From Flavobacterium sp. YJ01 (lineage in GTDB: Bacteria > Bacteroidota > Bacteroidia > Flavobacteriales > Flavobacteriaceae): DNA of 64,000 nucleotides. The translations under genes and the position numbers were made by a program. This document shows, one piece after another, positions 36,654 through 45,066 of this stretch; within the stretch, counting starts at the first letter, position 1, and each line of letters begins with the position of its first letter. The notes beneath the pieces are model-generated. The model had not been told where the DNA came from, made no database searches, and saw only the letters and a list, made by a program, of their open reading frames with translations. The DNA lies in assembly GCF_029320955.1 (NCBI RefSeq), contig NZ_CP119757.1, forward strand, positions 3,224,001 to 3,288,000, given 5' to 3'.

Positions 36654-36957
36654 AAGACCTATTAGAAAACTTTTAAACATATTTGAATTTTATAAAACAA
36701 CTCTGCTTGTAAATTTTCCTATTTCTACAATTGCATTTTTTTTTGCAGGAATAGGTCACTTTTTATTTACGATGGCTACAATTGGTTTCATGGCTAGTAT
36801 TTTATTTAAAGAAATGTACCGTAAAAATGAATATTTGTTTTATAATAACAACGGAATTTCAAAAAGAAGACTTTTGTTTTGGAGTTTTTTGATGAACTCT
36901 ATTTTGGTGCTTTTTCTAATGTTTATATTCTTTTTGACACGAAAATATTTTGAATAA
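36622..36957 (+). CDS. Small three-helix membrane protein of an ABC unit
   Basis: About 111 residues from the ATG at 36622; a TTG at 36619 is also possible. The start overlaps the AddB-like gene by 32 bp. Three hydrophobic helices are visible (TTLLVNFPISTIAFFFAGIG; LFTMATIGFMASILF; LMNSILVLFLMFIFFLT), with the loop EYLFYNNNGISKRRLLFW, a motif like those of ABC-transporter permeases. It is only about half the usual permease length. It overlaps the ABC ATPase gene by 8 bp, so the two are translationally coupled. A reduced permease or an accessory subunit is possible. Confidence 0.65.
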   Translation: MLICLLRKKCKRPIRKLLNIFEFYKTTLLVNFPISTIAFFFAGIGHFLFTMATIGFMASILFKEMYRKNEYLFYNNNGISKRRLLFWSFLMNSILVLFLMFIFFLTRKYFE

Positions 36958-37621
36958 ACATATTTTAGAAATAGGTGGTATTCAGAAAAGCTTCAGTAAT
37001 AAATTGTTGCTTTCAGATATTTATCTGAAAATTCAAACTGGGGAAATAATTGGTTTGCTTGGACGAAATGGTTCTGGGAAATCTACATTGCTGAAAATTA
37101 TCTTTGGAATTATTCCCGCTTCAGGTAAAAGTATTTTTATTGATAGAATTTCGAAGAATAATTCATCTGTATTAAATCAAATTAGTTATCTGTGTCAAAA
37201 TCAATTTATTCCAAATCATTTTTCGATTTTTAAAACAATATCATTATCAATCGATAAACAAAATGTGGCTCTTTTTTGTGAAGATGATTTTTTGAAACCG
37301 CTTTTAAATCAAAAAATTAGAGACTTATCTTTTGGAGAATTACGTTATTTGGAGGTCAAATTAATACTCTTTAGTAATTCAAAATTTGCGCTTCTCGATG
37401 AACCTTTTAGTGGTTTATCTCCAAAAATGATAGAAATAGTGGTTGAATTAATTAAAGAAAATGCACTACAGAAAGGAATTTTTATTACCGATCATAACTA
37501 TAGAAATGTAATGGATATTGCAACAGATTTGTTATTGTTAAAAGATGGAAAGTTGCATAAAATCAATGAAAAAGCCGAACTTTTTCAAAAAGAATATTTG
37601 ATAAGTCCGGCAATTTTTTGA
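36950..37621 (+). CDS. ABC transporter ATP-binding protein
   Basis: A 223-residue ATPase. It has Walker A GRNGSGKS (~39-46), the Q-loop region SYLCQNQ, the signature LSFGELR (variant of LSGGQ) and Walker B FALLDEPFSGLSP, followed by an H-loop ITDHNYRN. Start is TTG at 36950, inside the previous gene, with TTGAATAA giving both start and stop. The H-loop region ITDHNYRNVMDIATD resembles LptB. The only membrane gene next to it encodes a 3-helix protein, so the transport function is unclear. Confidence 0.85.
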   Translation: MNKHILEIGGIQKSFSNKLLLSDIYLKIQTGEIIGLLGRNGSGKSTLLKIIFGIIPASGKSIFIDRISKNNSSVLNQISYLCQNQFIPNHFSIFKTISLSIDKQNVALFCEDDFLKPLLNQKIRDLSFGELRYLEVKLILFSNSKFALLDEPFSGLSPKMIEIVVELIKENALQKGIFITDHNYRNVMDIATDLLLLKDGKLHKINEKAELFQKEYLISPAIF

Positions 37622-37627
37622 GTGCTT

Positions 37628-37771
37628 TTAGCTAAATATTTTTTTGAAGAAACCTTTTTTAGAACTTCCTTCAGAACTCGTATTGTTTATTGGGCCGTTT
37701 TCAATACGAAATCTTCTAAACTTCAGCAGTTTTACATTTAAGTCAAAGCGTAATTCGTCAACAGTTTTCAT
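37628..37771 (-). CDS. Tiny basic protein (47 aa), divergent from the second Roadblock-like pair
   Basis: A 47-residue minus-strand reading frame with an ATG at 37769-37771 and TAA at 37628-37630; it is too short for many gene callers. It begins MKTVDELRFDLNVKLLKFRR, a basic amphipathic helix, and ends GSSKKGFFKKIFS. It lies in a 440-bp gap that would otherwise be empty. The position, divergent from Roadblock-like genes, and the end motif match the 72-residue gene at 26738. The stop is 6 bp beyond the end of the ABC ATPase gene, tail to tail. I regard it as a probable real gene; its function is unknown. Confidence 0.55.
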   Translation of the reverse strand: MKTVDELRFDLNVKLLKFRRFRIENGPINNTSSEGSSKKGFFKKIFS

Positions 37772-38061
37772 TTGTACAATTTTTTGCAAAGCTATATAAA
37801 AACTTTATGTAAATGCAACATTCTGTAAATGTTAATTTTAGAAATGAACTTTATGAAAAGAAAAGTTATGTTTTTAATATAATATGTTTTTTATGTTAAT
37901 TTTTATTGCAGAATTTTTGCAAAAAAATAGGTTTAATTGTGTGATAAATAAAAGTGACACAGGAGGTTATATCTGTTATTTTTTTAACAAGTGTTTAGCT
38001 TATAAATCTTGAGATTAAAAATATCTTTGGCGCTTCCAAAAACATGACAAAATAATAGAAT
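37772..38061. other. Divergent regulatory gap before the second Roadblock-like pair
   Basis: A 290-bp AT-rich region between the small basic gene and the Roadblock-like pair. It holds the promoter at 38022 and no repeat or gene that I can see. Confidence 0.5.
38022..38029 (+). promoter_or_regulatory. Promoter -7 box of the second Roadblock-like pair
   Basis: TATCTTTG matches TAnnTTTG, 32 bp before the ATG at 38062. No clear -33 TTG. Confidence 0.55.
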
Positions 38062-38382
38062 ATGATTGATTTACAAACACTAGTAGAAGAAACTGGGGCA
38101 GAATCTGGCTTGAGTTTTAATATTGATGGAATCTTAAATGAGTCTGTTAATTTAGAATACGACGGAAATGTTGCAGCAATGATCGGAATGATCTTGAAAA
38201 TGTGCTTAGAAATGTCTGAAGACGTAAACAATGGCGATCTTAAACAAGTTATGATTAAGAATAACGACGGGATTGTGGTAGCAACAAAAAATCAAGATGA
38301 TAACTGCATTGCGCTGCTTTCTAAAGATCTAAGTAAAATGGGACTATTACTTCGTAGAATGGATTCTGTTTTCAATAATTAA
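38062..38382 (+). CDS. Roadblock/LC7-like protein A (copy 2)
   Basis: A 106-residue soluble protein: MIDLQTLVEETGAESGLSFN, then VNLEYDGNVAAMIGMILKMC and GDLKQVMIKNNDGIVVATKN, ending MGLLLRRMDSVF. The pattern repeats protein A of the first locus (AAM..IL.M; G.LKQ..IK...G.VV), although the N-terminus diverges and is shorter. It is the first gene of a plus-strand pair and starts 32 bp after a TATCTTTG box. The Roadblock/LC7 family is known for GTPase partners; none is nearby. Confidence 0.72.
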   Translation: MIDLQTLVEETGAESGLSFNIDGILNESVNLEYDGNVAAMIGMILKMCLEMSEDVNNGDLKQVMIKNNDGIVVATKNQDDNCIALLSKDLSKMGLLLRRMDSVFNN

Positions 38383-38405
38383 ATTTAACCAATATTAAAA
38401 TACAC

Positions 38406-38780
38406 ATGTCAGACTTTTTACAAAATTTTCAAAACGATTTAAGAGATAATGTAAACGGATTTATTGCTGTTTCGGTAACTGAAGTTGAAACAGGAATGTC
38501 TTATTGCTCCTTAACTGTTAAACCTGATTTTGATCCAGAATTGGCTTCGGCTTACAATTTAGAAGTTGTAAAAGCTAAATTGAACGCGATTAGAGCTTTG
38601 GGATTAGATCAAAAAATTAATGATATCTTGATCACATTAACAGATCAGATTCATATTATTGATTTATCTGAAGATGGAAGATATTTTATTTATTTAGCTG
38701 TAGATTCTACAAAAGCAAATCTTGGTTTAACAAGAGCGACTTTGTCTAAATACAAAAAAGATATTACATCTAAATTATAA
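38406..38780 (+). CDS. Roadblock/LC7-like protein B (copy 2)
   Basis: A 124-residue protein, a close paralogue of the product of 25780-26160: NVNGFIAVSVTEVETGMSY, FDPELASAYNLEVVKAKLNA, DILITLTDQIHIIDLSEDGR, TKANLGLTRATLSKYKKD. About two-thirds of aligned positions are identical by eye. The N-terminal ~15 residues and the extreme C-terminus differ most. It is 23 bp after protein A and closed by a terminator. Function not known. Confidence 0.6.
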   Translation: MSDFLQNFQNDLRDNVNGFIAVSVTEVETGMSYCSLTVKPDFDPELASAYNLEVVKAKLNAIRALGLDQKINDILITLTDQIHIIDLSEDGRYFIYLAVDSTKANLGLTRATLSKYKKDITSKL

Positions 38781-38803
38781 TAACATTTGCCCCCAAAAAT
38801 GAG

Positions 38804-38843
38804 AAAAAGGCTATTTCAACCTAGGTTAGAAATGGCCTTTTTT
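38804..38843. terminator. Terminator shared by the Roadblock-like pair and the convergent hydrolase
   Basis: AAAAAGGCTATTTC pairs with GAAATGGCCTTTTT around a 12-bp loop (one G-T pair). A and T tracts on both sides make it bidirectional between convergent genes. Confidence 0.85.
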
Positions 38844-38858
38844 GATTTTATAAATCAT

Positions 38859-39635
38859 TTATTCGAAGAAATCCAGTAAAATGTTTTTCAGTTCTTCTTT
38901 ATTTTCGATGTGGCTCATGTGTCCATCTTCAAACGAAACAAGTTCGGCAGTTGTGTCTTCAATTTGTGCAAGACTTTCTTCATAATTTAAAACAGGATCT
39001 TTTTTGCCTAAAATCAATAAGACCGGAAATCTGTTTTCTTGCAAAAGCCATTCTCTGTCTTTTCGTATTTTCATTCCTTCCAAAGAAGCTACAATTCCTT
39101 GTAACGGTGTTTTTAAGGCTTCTGTTTTTACCTTTTCAATTTCTTCTGCTAATCTAGTTCTGTTATTTTCGCTAAATAAATTTGCAATGGCTAAACTCAC
39201 AAAACTGATATAATTTTGTTTTACGGCTTTAATGGCGCGTGTTCTGTTTGTCTTTTTTTCCTCGCTGTCTTCTTTAGAAGTTGAATTCTGTAAAACTAAT
39301 TTTTCGATTTTTTTTGGATATAATTCGGCGAAAGCCAAACCGACATAACCGCCCATTGAATGTCCTAAAATTATTGCTTTTTCGATTTTTAGAAATTCCA
39401 AAACTTCATTAACGGCATTGGCATTTTCTTCCATTTCATGAACGTAACCTAAAGAATCGGATTCGCCATGACCTAATAAATCAATGGTAATAACGCGATA
39501 TTTTTTCGAAAAAAGTTCTACATACTCCGTCCACATTTTTTTGTTTTCTAAAAAGCCGTGAAGTAAAACTATCGTATTTCCTTTTCCGTTATCAGAATAG
39601 GATATTTTTGTGTTTTTGTATAATATTTGACTCAA
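38859..39635 (-). CDS. Alpha/beta hydrolase
   Basis: About 258 residues. No ATG start exists near; a TTG at 39635 gives a normal start (SQILYKNTKISYSDNGKGNT), while a second TTG at 39656 would add 7 residues. The fold is clear: the oxyanion loop is LLHGFLENKKMW, the nucleophile elbow GHSMGGYVGLAFAEL, an acid-bearing region LLILGKKDPVLNY and the catalytic His in GHMSHIEN. Substrate unknown. It follows the ECF sigma-factor gene by about 28 bp on the same strand and could be in its transcript. Confidence 0.8.
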   Translation of the reverse strand: MSQILYKNTKISYSDNGKGNTIVLLHGFLENKKMWTEYVELFSKKYRVITIDLLGHGESDSLGYVHEMEENANAVNEVLEFLKIEKAIILGHSMGGYVGLAFAELYPKKIEKLVLQNSTSKEDSEEKKTNRTRAIKAVKQNYISFVSLAIANLFSENNRTRLAEEIEKVKTEALKTPLQGIVASLEGMKIRKDREWLLQENRFPVLLILGKKDPVLNYEESLAQIEDTTAELVSFEDGHMSHIENKEELKNILLDFFE

Positions 39636-39663
39636 AATGGAAATTTTAAATAGCAAAAATACG

Positions 39664-40206
39664 CTATTTTATTAGCCATATGAAATACAGAATGAATTTT
39701 AACTGAGAGATATTTTGGGATTCTCTTAAAGAGGCATAAGCTCTTTTCATTTGTGTTTTTACAGTATTTATTGAGATATTATTGTCTTCTGCAATTTCTT
39801 GATAACTGAGACCTTCAACAACATGAAGCATGAAAATTTCTCTTCTAGCTTGAGGAATTTTTTCTATTAAGGTTTGAATTTTCGGTTTCTTATTTTCTTC
39901 TGTACCCTCAAAAGTAATTTGTTCTTCTGATTTAGGAACCGCTATTTTGTTATGCTGCAGGCTTATTGTTTTGTTTTTTTCTAAATATTGCAGACTTAAG
40001 TTTTTTATTGCTTTTGTGCCATAAGCTTTAAATGTGCTGGTTACGTTTAAGGCTTCCTCTTTTTCCCATAAATAAGTAAAAAAATCTTGCACAATGTCTT
40101 TTGCTACATCTTTGTCTTTAACGATATTAAAAGACACTAGAGAGAAAAAGACAAAATGCTCTTTGTATAAAGCTTCAAATATTTTAAAATCTTTATGATT
40201 TAACAT
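39664..40206 (-). CDS. ECF RNA polymerase sigma factor
   Basis: A 180-residue sigma-70-family ECF protein. Region 2 is DFKIFEALYKEHFVFFSLVSF then DVAKDIVQDFFTYLWE, and region 4 is IPQARREIFMLHVVEGLSYQEIA with the HTH EDNNISINTVKTQMKRAYASLRE. It probably directs transcription of the FecR-SusC-SusD genes. It is encoded on the strand opposite to its FecR-type regulator, with 163 bp between the two starts; in most Bacteroidota SusCD loci the two genes lie in the same direction. A longer-than-usual hydrophobic C-terminus (FILYFIWLIK) is noticeable. Confidence 0.92.
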   Translation of the reverse strand: MLNHKDFKIFEALYKEHFVFFSLVSFNIVKDKDVAKDIVQDFFTYLWEKEEALNVTSTFKAYGTKAIKNLSLQYLEKNKTISLQHNKIAVPKSEEQITFEGTEENKKPKIQTLIEKIPQARREIFMLHVVEGLSYQEIAEDNNISINTVKTQMKRAYASLRESQNISQLKFILYFIWLIK

Positions 40207-40369
40207 TTAAAATAGCATTTATTGTTTTGTAATGGATTACACAGTGCCAAATGTAAAATAAAAAGTTAGTTTTTTTTCACTATGTGTAAAAAAAATCAAA
40301 ATTTTTTGATTTGTTGTCACCCTAAAAAACTTTTTTTCTAACATATAGAAAACCACTATATAAAAAACA

Positions 40370-41509
40370 ATGACTCCAAATTTTAAATTGATTAACGTTC
40401 TGAGGAAAATAACCTCTGATGGACACTTAGATGCTTCGAAAATGGCATCGCTTTCTCCTGAAGAGAAGGAATTAATAGAAAACCTTCAAAGTAATGGTAT
40501 GCTAGAAGAAGCATTATTGTATGCAGAATCTATAGATGTAGATGAAAGCTGGGAGGAATTAAAAGAAGAATTAAATATTAACAAAAAGACAGTTGTCATT
40601 AATTGGAAAAAAATGCTTCAATATGCGGCAATCGTCGTTTGTTTGTTGGGCTTGGTTTATGTTTTTCAATATAAGAATGTAAAACAAGATAAAACTGAAA
40701 TTCCATCAGATGCAATTCAGTTGGTTTTAGAAAATGGAGATATTCAGGTTTTAAATCCAAATGGAGAACAGCAGATTATCAAAAAAAATGGAGAAGTGGT
40801 TGCTTCTCAAAAAGAGAATGAAATTAATTATCGTTCGGTGAATTCCGCGAATAAATTGGTTTATAATGAAATTCAAATTCCTTACGGTAAAACTTTTAAA
40901 GTGATGTTGTCTGATGGTACTTCAGTAAATCTAAATGCGGGTTCATCTTTAAAATATCCGGTTCAATTTATTAAAGGACATAATAGAGAAGTTGTTTTAG
41001 AAGGAGAGGCTTTTTTTGATGTGGCAAAAGACAAAATACATCCTTTTATTGTAAAAACCAGAGGTGTCAATGTTCAAGTTTTAGGAACCAAATTTAATGT
41101 TAGTTCTTATAAAGAAGATTTAGATATCAATACGGTTTTGGTTGAAGGTTCGGTTAGTTTGTCTGGTCTTGAAAATGCCGATAAAAAAGCAATGCTGACT
41201 CCAGGCGAAAAAGGATCTTGGAATAGTAAAAATACTGAAATAAAGATTGATAAAGTTGATACTCGTTTTTACACAGAATGGATTAACGGAGAAATTGTTT
41301 TTAGAAAAACAGCTTTTAGAGATATCATAATAAAACTGGAACGTACTTACGATGTCACTATAGAAAATAACAGAACCGACATTTTAGATAAAAAATTTAA
41401 TGCCAGTTTCAACAAGAATATCGAAAGTATAGAAAAGGTATTAGAAACAATGAGTAAAATTCAAAGCTTTACTTATACAAAACAAGGAAAGCTTATAAAA
41501 ATAAACTAA
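40370..41509 (+). CDS. FecR-family anti-sigma factor (DUF4974)
   Basis: A 379-residue membrane protein. A cytoplasmic anti-sigma N-terminus (~1-80) is followed by one helix (MLQYAAIVVCLLGLVYVFQY), a periplasmic FecR domain (YGKTFKVMLSDGTSVNLNAGSSLKYPVQF, GEAFFDVAKDKIHPFIVKTRGVNVQVLGTKFNV) and a C-terminal DUF4974 (VTIENNRTDILDKKFNASFN). FecR receives the signal from a TonB receptor and releases or activates the sigma factor. The next gene encodes a receptor with the STN signalling domain, so the whole unit is a cell-surface signalling system. Confidence 0.92.
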   Translation: MTPNFKLINVLRKITSDGHLDASKMASLSPEEKELIENLQSNGMLEEALLYAESIDVDESWEELKEELNINKKTVVINWKKMLQYAAIVVCLLGLVYVFQYKNVKQDKTEIPSDAIQLVLENGDIQVLNPNGEQQIIKKNGEVVASQKENEINYRSVNSANKLVYNEIQIPYGKTFKVMLSDGTSVNLNAGSSLKYPVQFIKGHNREVVLEGEAFFDVAKDKIHPFIVKTRGVNVQVLGTKFNVSSYKEDLDINTVLVEGSVSLSGLENADKKAMLTPGEKGSWNSKNTEIKIDKVDTRFYTEWINGEIVFRKTAFRDIIIKLERTYDVTIENNRTDILDKKFNASFNKNIESIEKVLETMSKIQSFTYTKQGKLIKIN

Positions 41510-41586
41510 CTATTTATTAACCAAACCAACAAAACCAAATTTATGAAGTGAGAGTCTTATTTTTTTGAAAAACACAAGAAGAAAAA

Positions 41587-41617
41587 AATCGGAAAATACT
41601 ACCAATATTTCCCGATT
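41587..41617 (+). promoter_or_regulatory. Hairpin between FecR and SusC genes
   Basis: AATCGGAAAATA pairs with TATTTCCCGATT (one bulge or mismatch) with a 7-nt loop. No T run follows directly, so it may be a processing or stability element rather than a terminator. Confidence 0.4.
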
Positions 41618-41675
41618 CAGTAATGTGTTTTTAAACGACGTATCGAATTAAATCATTTAAAATCAATCCAAAATT

Positions 41676-44600
41676 ATGAAAAAAATAATTAAGAGGAATT
41701 GGCTTAGTCCTTATTTGCCTAAAATTAGTCTAAGAATGAAACTAACCACATTATTACTGATGCTTTCTTTGATCAAAATTCAAGCAAGTGTCTATTCGCA
41801 AAATACAAAATTGACCTTAAACATAAAGAATGCACCGGTAGAGAAACTGTTTAACAAAGTGGAGTCTGTTTCAGAATACAGATTTCTTTTCGAAAGCAGT
41901 ATAATCGACCTAAACAGAAAGGTGACAATTAATGTAAAGAAAAAAGGAATAACTGAAATACTGGAAGAAGTATTTAAAGGAACTGATATTTCTTATACTG
42001 TAAATGATCGTCAGATTATTTTGGTAAAGAAAAAACTGCAAGTAAATATTCAGGAAAAAAACACAGTTCAGAAAATAATTGTTGAGCAAGGTATTGAAAT
42101 TACAGGAGTGCTGACCGACTCTAGAAATATGCCAATACCAGGAGCAAATGTTATAGAAAAAGGAACTAAAAATGGCGTGCAAACCGATTTAGACGGAAAG
42201 TTTACAATTCGGGTAAACGGAACAAATAGTGTTTTAGTTTTTTCTTTTATTGGATTTGAGAATTCTGAAGTAAAAGTAGGTCAAAGCAAATCTTTGAGCG
42301 TCATTCTGCAAGAGCAAAATTCAGCTTTAAATGAAGTTGTAATTGTAGGTTATGGCGCAGTAAAGAAAAAAGATTTGACAGGTGCTGTAGCAACAGTAAA
42401 ATCAACTGATATTGTTTTGAGTCCCGTTTTAAGTCCGATGGAAGCACTTCAAGGAAGAGTTTCTGGTTTAGATATTCAACGCGGATCAGGAAAAGCAGGA
42501 ACGTCTCCAAAAGTTTTATTAAGAGGAAACAGATCTTTGACTGCAAGTCAGAATCCTTTGTATATCGTGGATGGAATTCCTTCGAGTATTGATAATTTGA
42601 ATCCGAATGACATTGAAAGTATCGATGTTTTAAAAGATGCTTCGTCAACTGCAATATATGGTTCTTCAGGAGCCAACGGAGTTATTATTGTGACCACTAA
42701 AAAAGCAAAAGCAGGAAAAACACAAATTGACTTTAACACTTATTTCGGCTTGAATGGTTTTTCTTCTTTTCCTGCTCCGCTTACAGGAGAAAAATGGCTG
42801 AATTATAAACGCGACCGATTTTTTCTAGACAATGGATACGAAGCTACAAACTTAACCGATTTAGGACTGAATGCTTCGGCAGTTGCTGCCATCGAAAAAG
42901 GACAATATGTAAATTGGATCGATGAAACCTTACAAGTAGGAACGCAGCAGAATCATAATCTTTTTATGAGAGGCGGATCTGAGAAAGTGCAAGGTTATTT
43001 TTCTTTAGGATATGTAGGCGAAGAAGGAATTTATCAAAATGATAAAGTAAATAGCTTTAATTCTAGAGGCGGAGTTGATATTAAATTTAGCGATAAATTT
43101 AAAACAGGTTTTCAATTGATTTTAAACTATCGTAAAAACAGCACAACAAATAGTAGAATTAATAAAGCGTACAGCGTTTATCCTCTTGGAGTTCCTTTTG
43201 ATGAAAATGGTATTGTAAATCTTTATCCAATTGAAGGAGATCCAAACAACATTAGTATTTTGGCAAACAATTATCCAGGCGCTTTTGCTAATGAATCTTT
43301 AAGTTATAATGTACAATTCAATCCTTATCTGGAGTTTGAATTTGCTAAAAATTTGAAGCTAAGATCTAATTTAGGAACTCGATTTTCAGGAAGTAGAGCA
43401 GGAACTTTTCAAAACAAAAATTCATACAATTTACTAACAGAAGGTAGAACGGCAAGCGAAGCTACTTATAATAATGAGTTGGCTTATAGTTATATCTGGG
43501 AAAATATTTTGAACTATAATTTTAAACTGGGCAAAGATCATGATTTTGGTTTAACAGGTATTACTTCATGGGCAGACAGCAGATCTGAAGGAGCTTATTT
43601 AGGCGGTAACGGTATCGATTACGACGACTTTCAGTTTTATAATATGGGAGCGGTAAAAAATCTAACTACTAGAATGAATGCTTACAGCCAGTTTAACAGA
43701 ATGTCATTTGCAGGGCGTTTTAATTATAGTTTTAAAGGAAAGTATTTATTTCAATTAACCAATCGTTGGGATGGAGTTTCTCCTTTAGCTGAAGGAAATA
43801 AGTGGTCATCTTTCCCATCGGCATCTTTGGCTTGGCGTATAAGCGATGAAAGTTTTATGCAAGGAACGAGTTCATGGTTGAATAACTTGAAACTTAGATT
43901 AGGTTATGGTGTTTCTGGATCTGCAAATATCGATCCGTATTCTAGTTTGACTCGTACATCAACCAAAACGAGCAGTCTTTCTCTTGGCGGCGGTACGGCT
44001 TTGCCAATGTACGTGCCAACGGAGCATATTTCAAATCCAGATTTAACTTGGGAGCGTTCTACAAATACGAACTTAGGTTTAGATGTTTCTGTTTTGAAAA
44101 ATAGAATCGATCTTGTGGCCGAATATTATTGGACAAATACTGATGGTATTTTATGGGATCGCCGTCTGCCTACTAGTTCAGGAGGTTATGATGCTAAAAC
44201 CCCTTATAAAAAGACTTCTAATATTGCCACTTCTCAAAATAGAGGTTTTGAACTTTCTATAAACACTAAAAATATTGATACTGAAAATTTCAAATGGAAT
44301 ACTTCTTTCACCTACACTCACGCTACAGAAAAGCTGACCAATATTGATTTAGGAAACTTAACAGTAAATGAATTAATTTCAGAAGGACTATTTATAGGGC
44401 AAACTCCAGCTTCTGGCGGTGTTTTTTATGATTATAAAAAAATAGGAATTTGGCAATTAGGTCAAGAAACCGAAGCAGCTTTGTATGGAGCAAAACCTGG
44501 AGATATAAAACTACAAACGGTTCCGCAGTTTGATGCCAACGGTGTATCTGATAATGGAGTGCATGTTTATTCTACAAAAGACAGAATGATTGTAGGAAAC

Positions 44601-45062
44601 AATGTTCCTGATTTTTTCTTTGGTTTCCAGAATACCTTCAAATACAAAAATTTTGATTGTACTGTTTTTGTAAACGGAAGATACGGCGGTATGATGCGTG
44701 CTCAGGTTCTTGGTTATTGGAACAAAGAAGCACAGCCAGAAACTTACAGCTATTGGACACAAGATAATCCAACGAACGATTTTCCTAGACCTGGAGGTAG
44801 TTTTAATACACAATTTCAGTCGGGATTGGAGCTTGTAGATGCATCTTACATCAAAATCAAGAATATTACTTTGGGGTATACTATGCCAGAAGATTTTCTT
44901 AAAAAAACAGGTTTGAATACAATGAGGCTTTACGTTACATCTTATAATCCTTTTGTTTTTAGCCGCAGTCATTTATTGAAAAATGTAGATCCAGAAAGTG
45001 GAGGATCGGATTCATTCCCATTATTTAAACAAGTTGTTTTCGGTCTTAATTTATCATTATAA
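41676..45062 (+). CDS. SusC/RagA-type TonB-dependent receptor with STN signalling domain
   Basis: A 1128-residue outer-membrane receptor. After a long leader (~45 residues; SLRMKLTTLLLMLSLIKIQASVYS) comes an STN domain (~50-125; VEKLFNKVESVSEYRFLFE), which links it to the FecR regulator. Then follow a carboxypeptidase-regulatory-like domain (GVLTDSRNMPIPGANVIEKG), the TonB-box region (LNEVVIVGYGAVKKKDLTGAV), the plug (PMEALQGRVSGLDIQRGSG ... DVLKDASSTAIYGSSGANGVIIVTT) and a 22-strand barrel ending VVFGLNLSL. It imports an oligomer together with the SusD-like partner. The substrate cannot be read from the sequence. Confidence 0.95.
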   Translation: MKKIIKRNWLSPYLPKISLRMKLTTLLLMLSLIKIQASVYSQNTKLTLNIKNAPVEKLFNKVESVSEYRFLFESSIIDLNRKVTINVKKKGITEILEEVFKGTDISYTVNDRQIILVKKKLQVNIQEKNTVQKIIVEQGIEITGVLTDSRNMPIPGANVIEKGTKNGVQTDLDGKFTIRVNGTNSVLVFSFIGFENSEVKVGQSKSLSVILQEQNSALNEVVIVGYGAVKKKDLTGAVATVKSTDIVLSPVLSPMEALQGRVSGLDIQRGSGKAGTSPKVLLRGNRSLTASQNPLYIVDGIPSSIDNLNPNDIESIDVLKDASSTAIYGSSGANGVIIVTTKKAKAGKTQIDFNTYFGLNGFSSFPAPLTGEKWLNYKRDRFFLDNGYEATNLTDLGLNASAVAAIEKGQYVNWIDETLQVGTQQNHNLFMRGGSEKVQGYFSLGYVGEEGIYQNDKVNSFNSRGGVDIKFSDKFKTGFQLILNYRKNSTTNSRINKAYSVYPLGVPFDENGIVNLYPIEGDPNNISILANNYPGAFANESLSYNVQFNPYLEFEFAKNLKLRSNLGTRFSGSRAGTFQNKNSYNLLTEGRTASEATYNNELAYSYIWENILNYNFKLGKDHDFGLTGITSWADSRSEGAYLGGNGIDYDDFQFYNMGAVKNLTTRMNAYSQFNRMSFAGRFNYSFKGKYLFQLTNRWDGVSPLAEGNKWSSFPSASLAWRISDESFMQGTSSWLNNLKLRLGYGVSGSANIDPYSSLTRTSTKTSSLSLGGGTALPMYVPTEHISNPDLTWERSTNTNLGLDVSVLKNRIDLVAEYYWTNTDGILWDRRLPTSSGGYDAKTPYKKTSNIATSQNRGFELSINTKNIDTENFKWNTSFTYTHATEKLTNIDLGNLTVNELISEGLFIGQTPASGGVFYDYKKIGIWQLGQETEAALYGAKPGDIKLQTVPQFDANGVSDNGVHVYSTKDRMIVGNNVPDFFFGFQNTFKYKNFDCTVFVNGRYGGMMRAQVLGYWNKEAQPETYSYWTQDNPTNDFPRPGGSFNTQFQSGLELVDASYIKIKNITLGYTMPEDFLKKTGLNTMRLYVTSYNPFVFSRSHLLKNVDPESGGSDSFPLFKQVVFGLNLSL

Positions 45063-45066
45063 TATC

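Noticed and set aside
44511..44972. Minus-strand frame of 153 codons within the SusC gene
   Set aside because: Antisense to the conserved C-terminal barrel; no start context and no recognisable domain.
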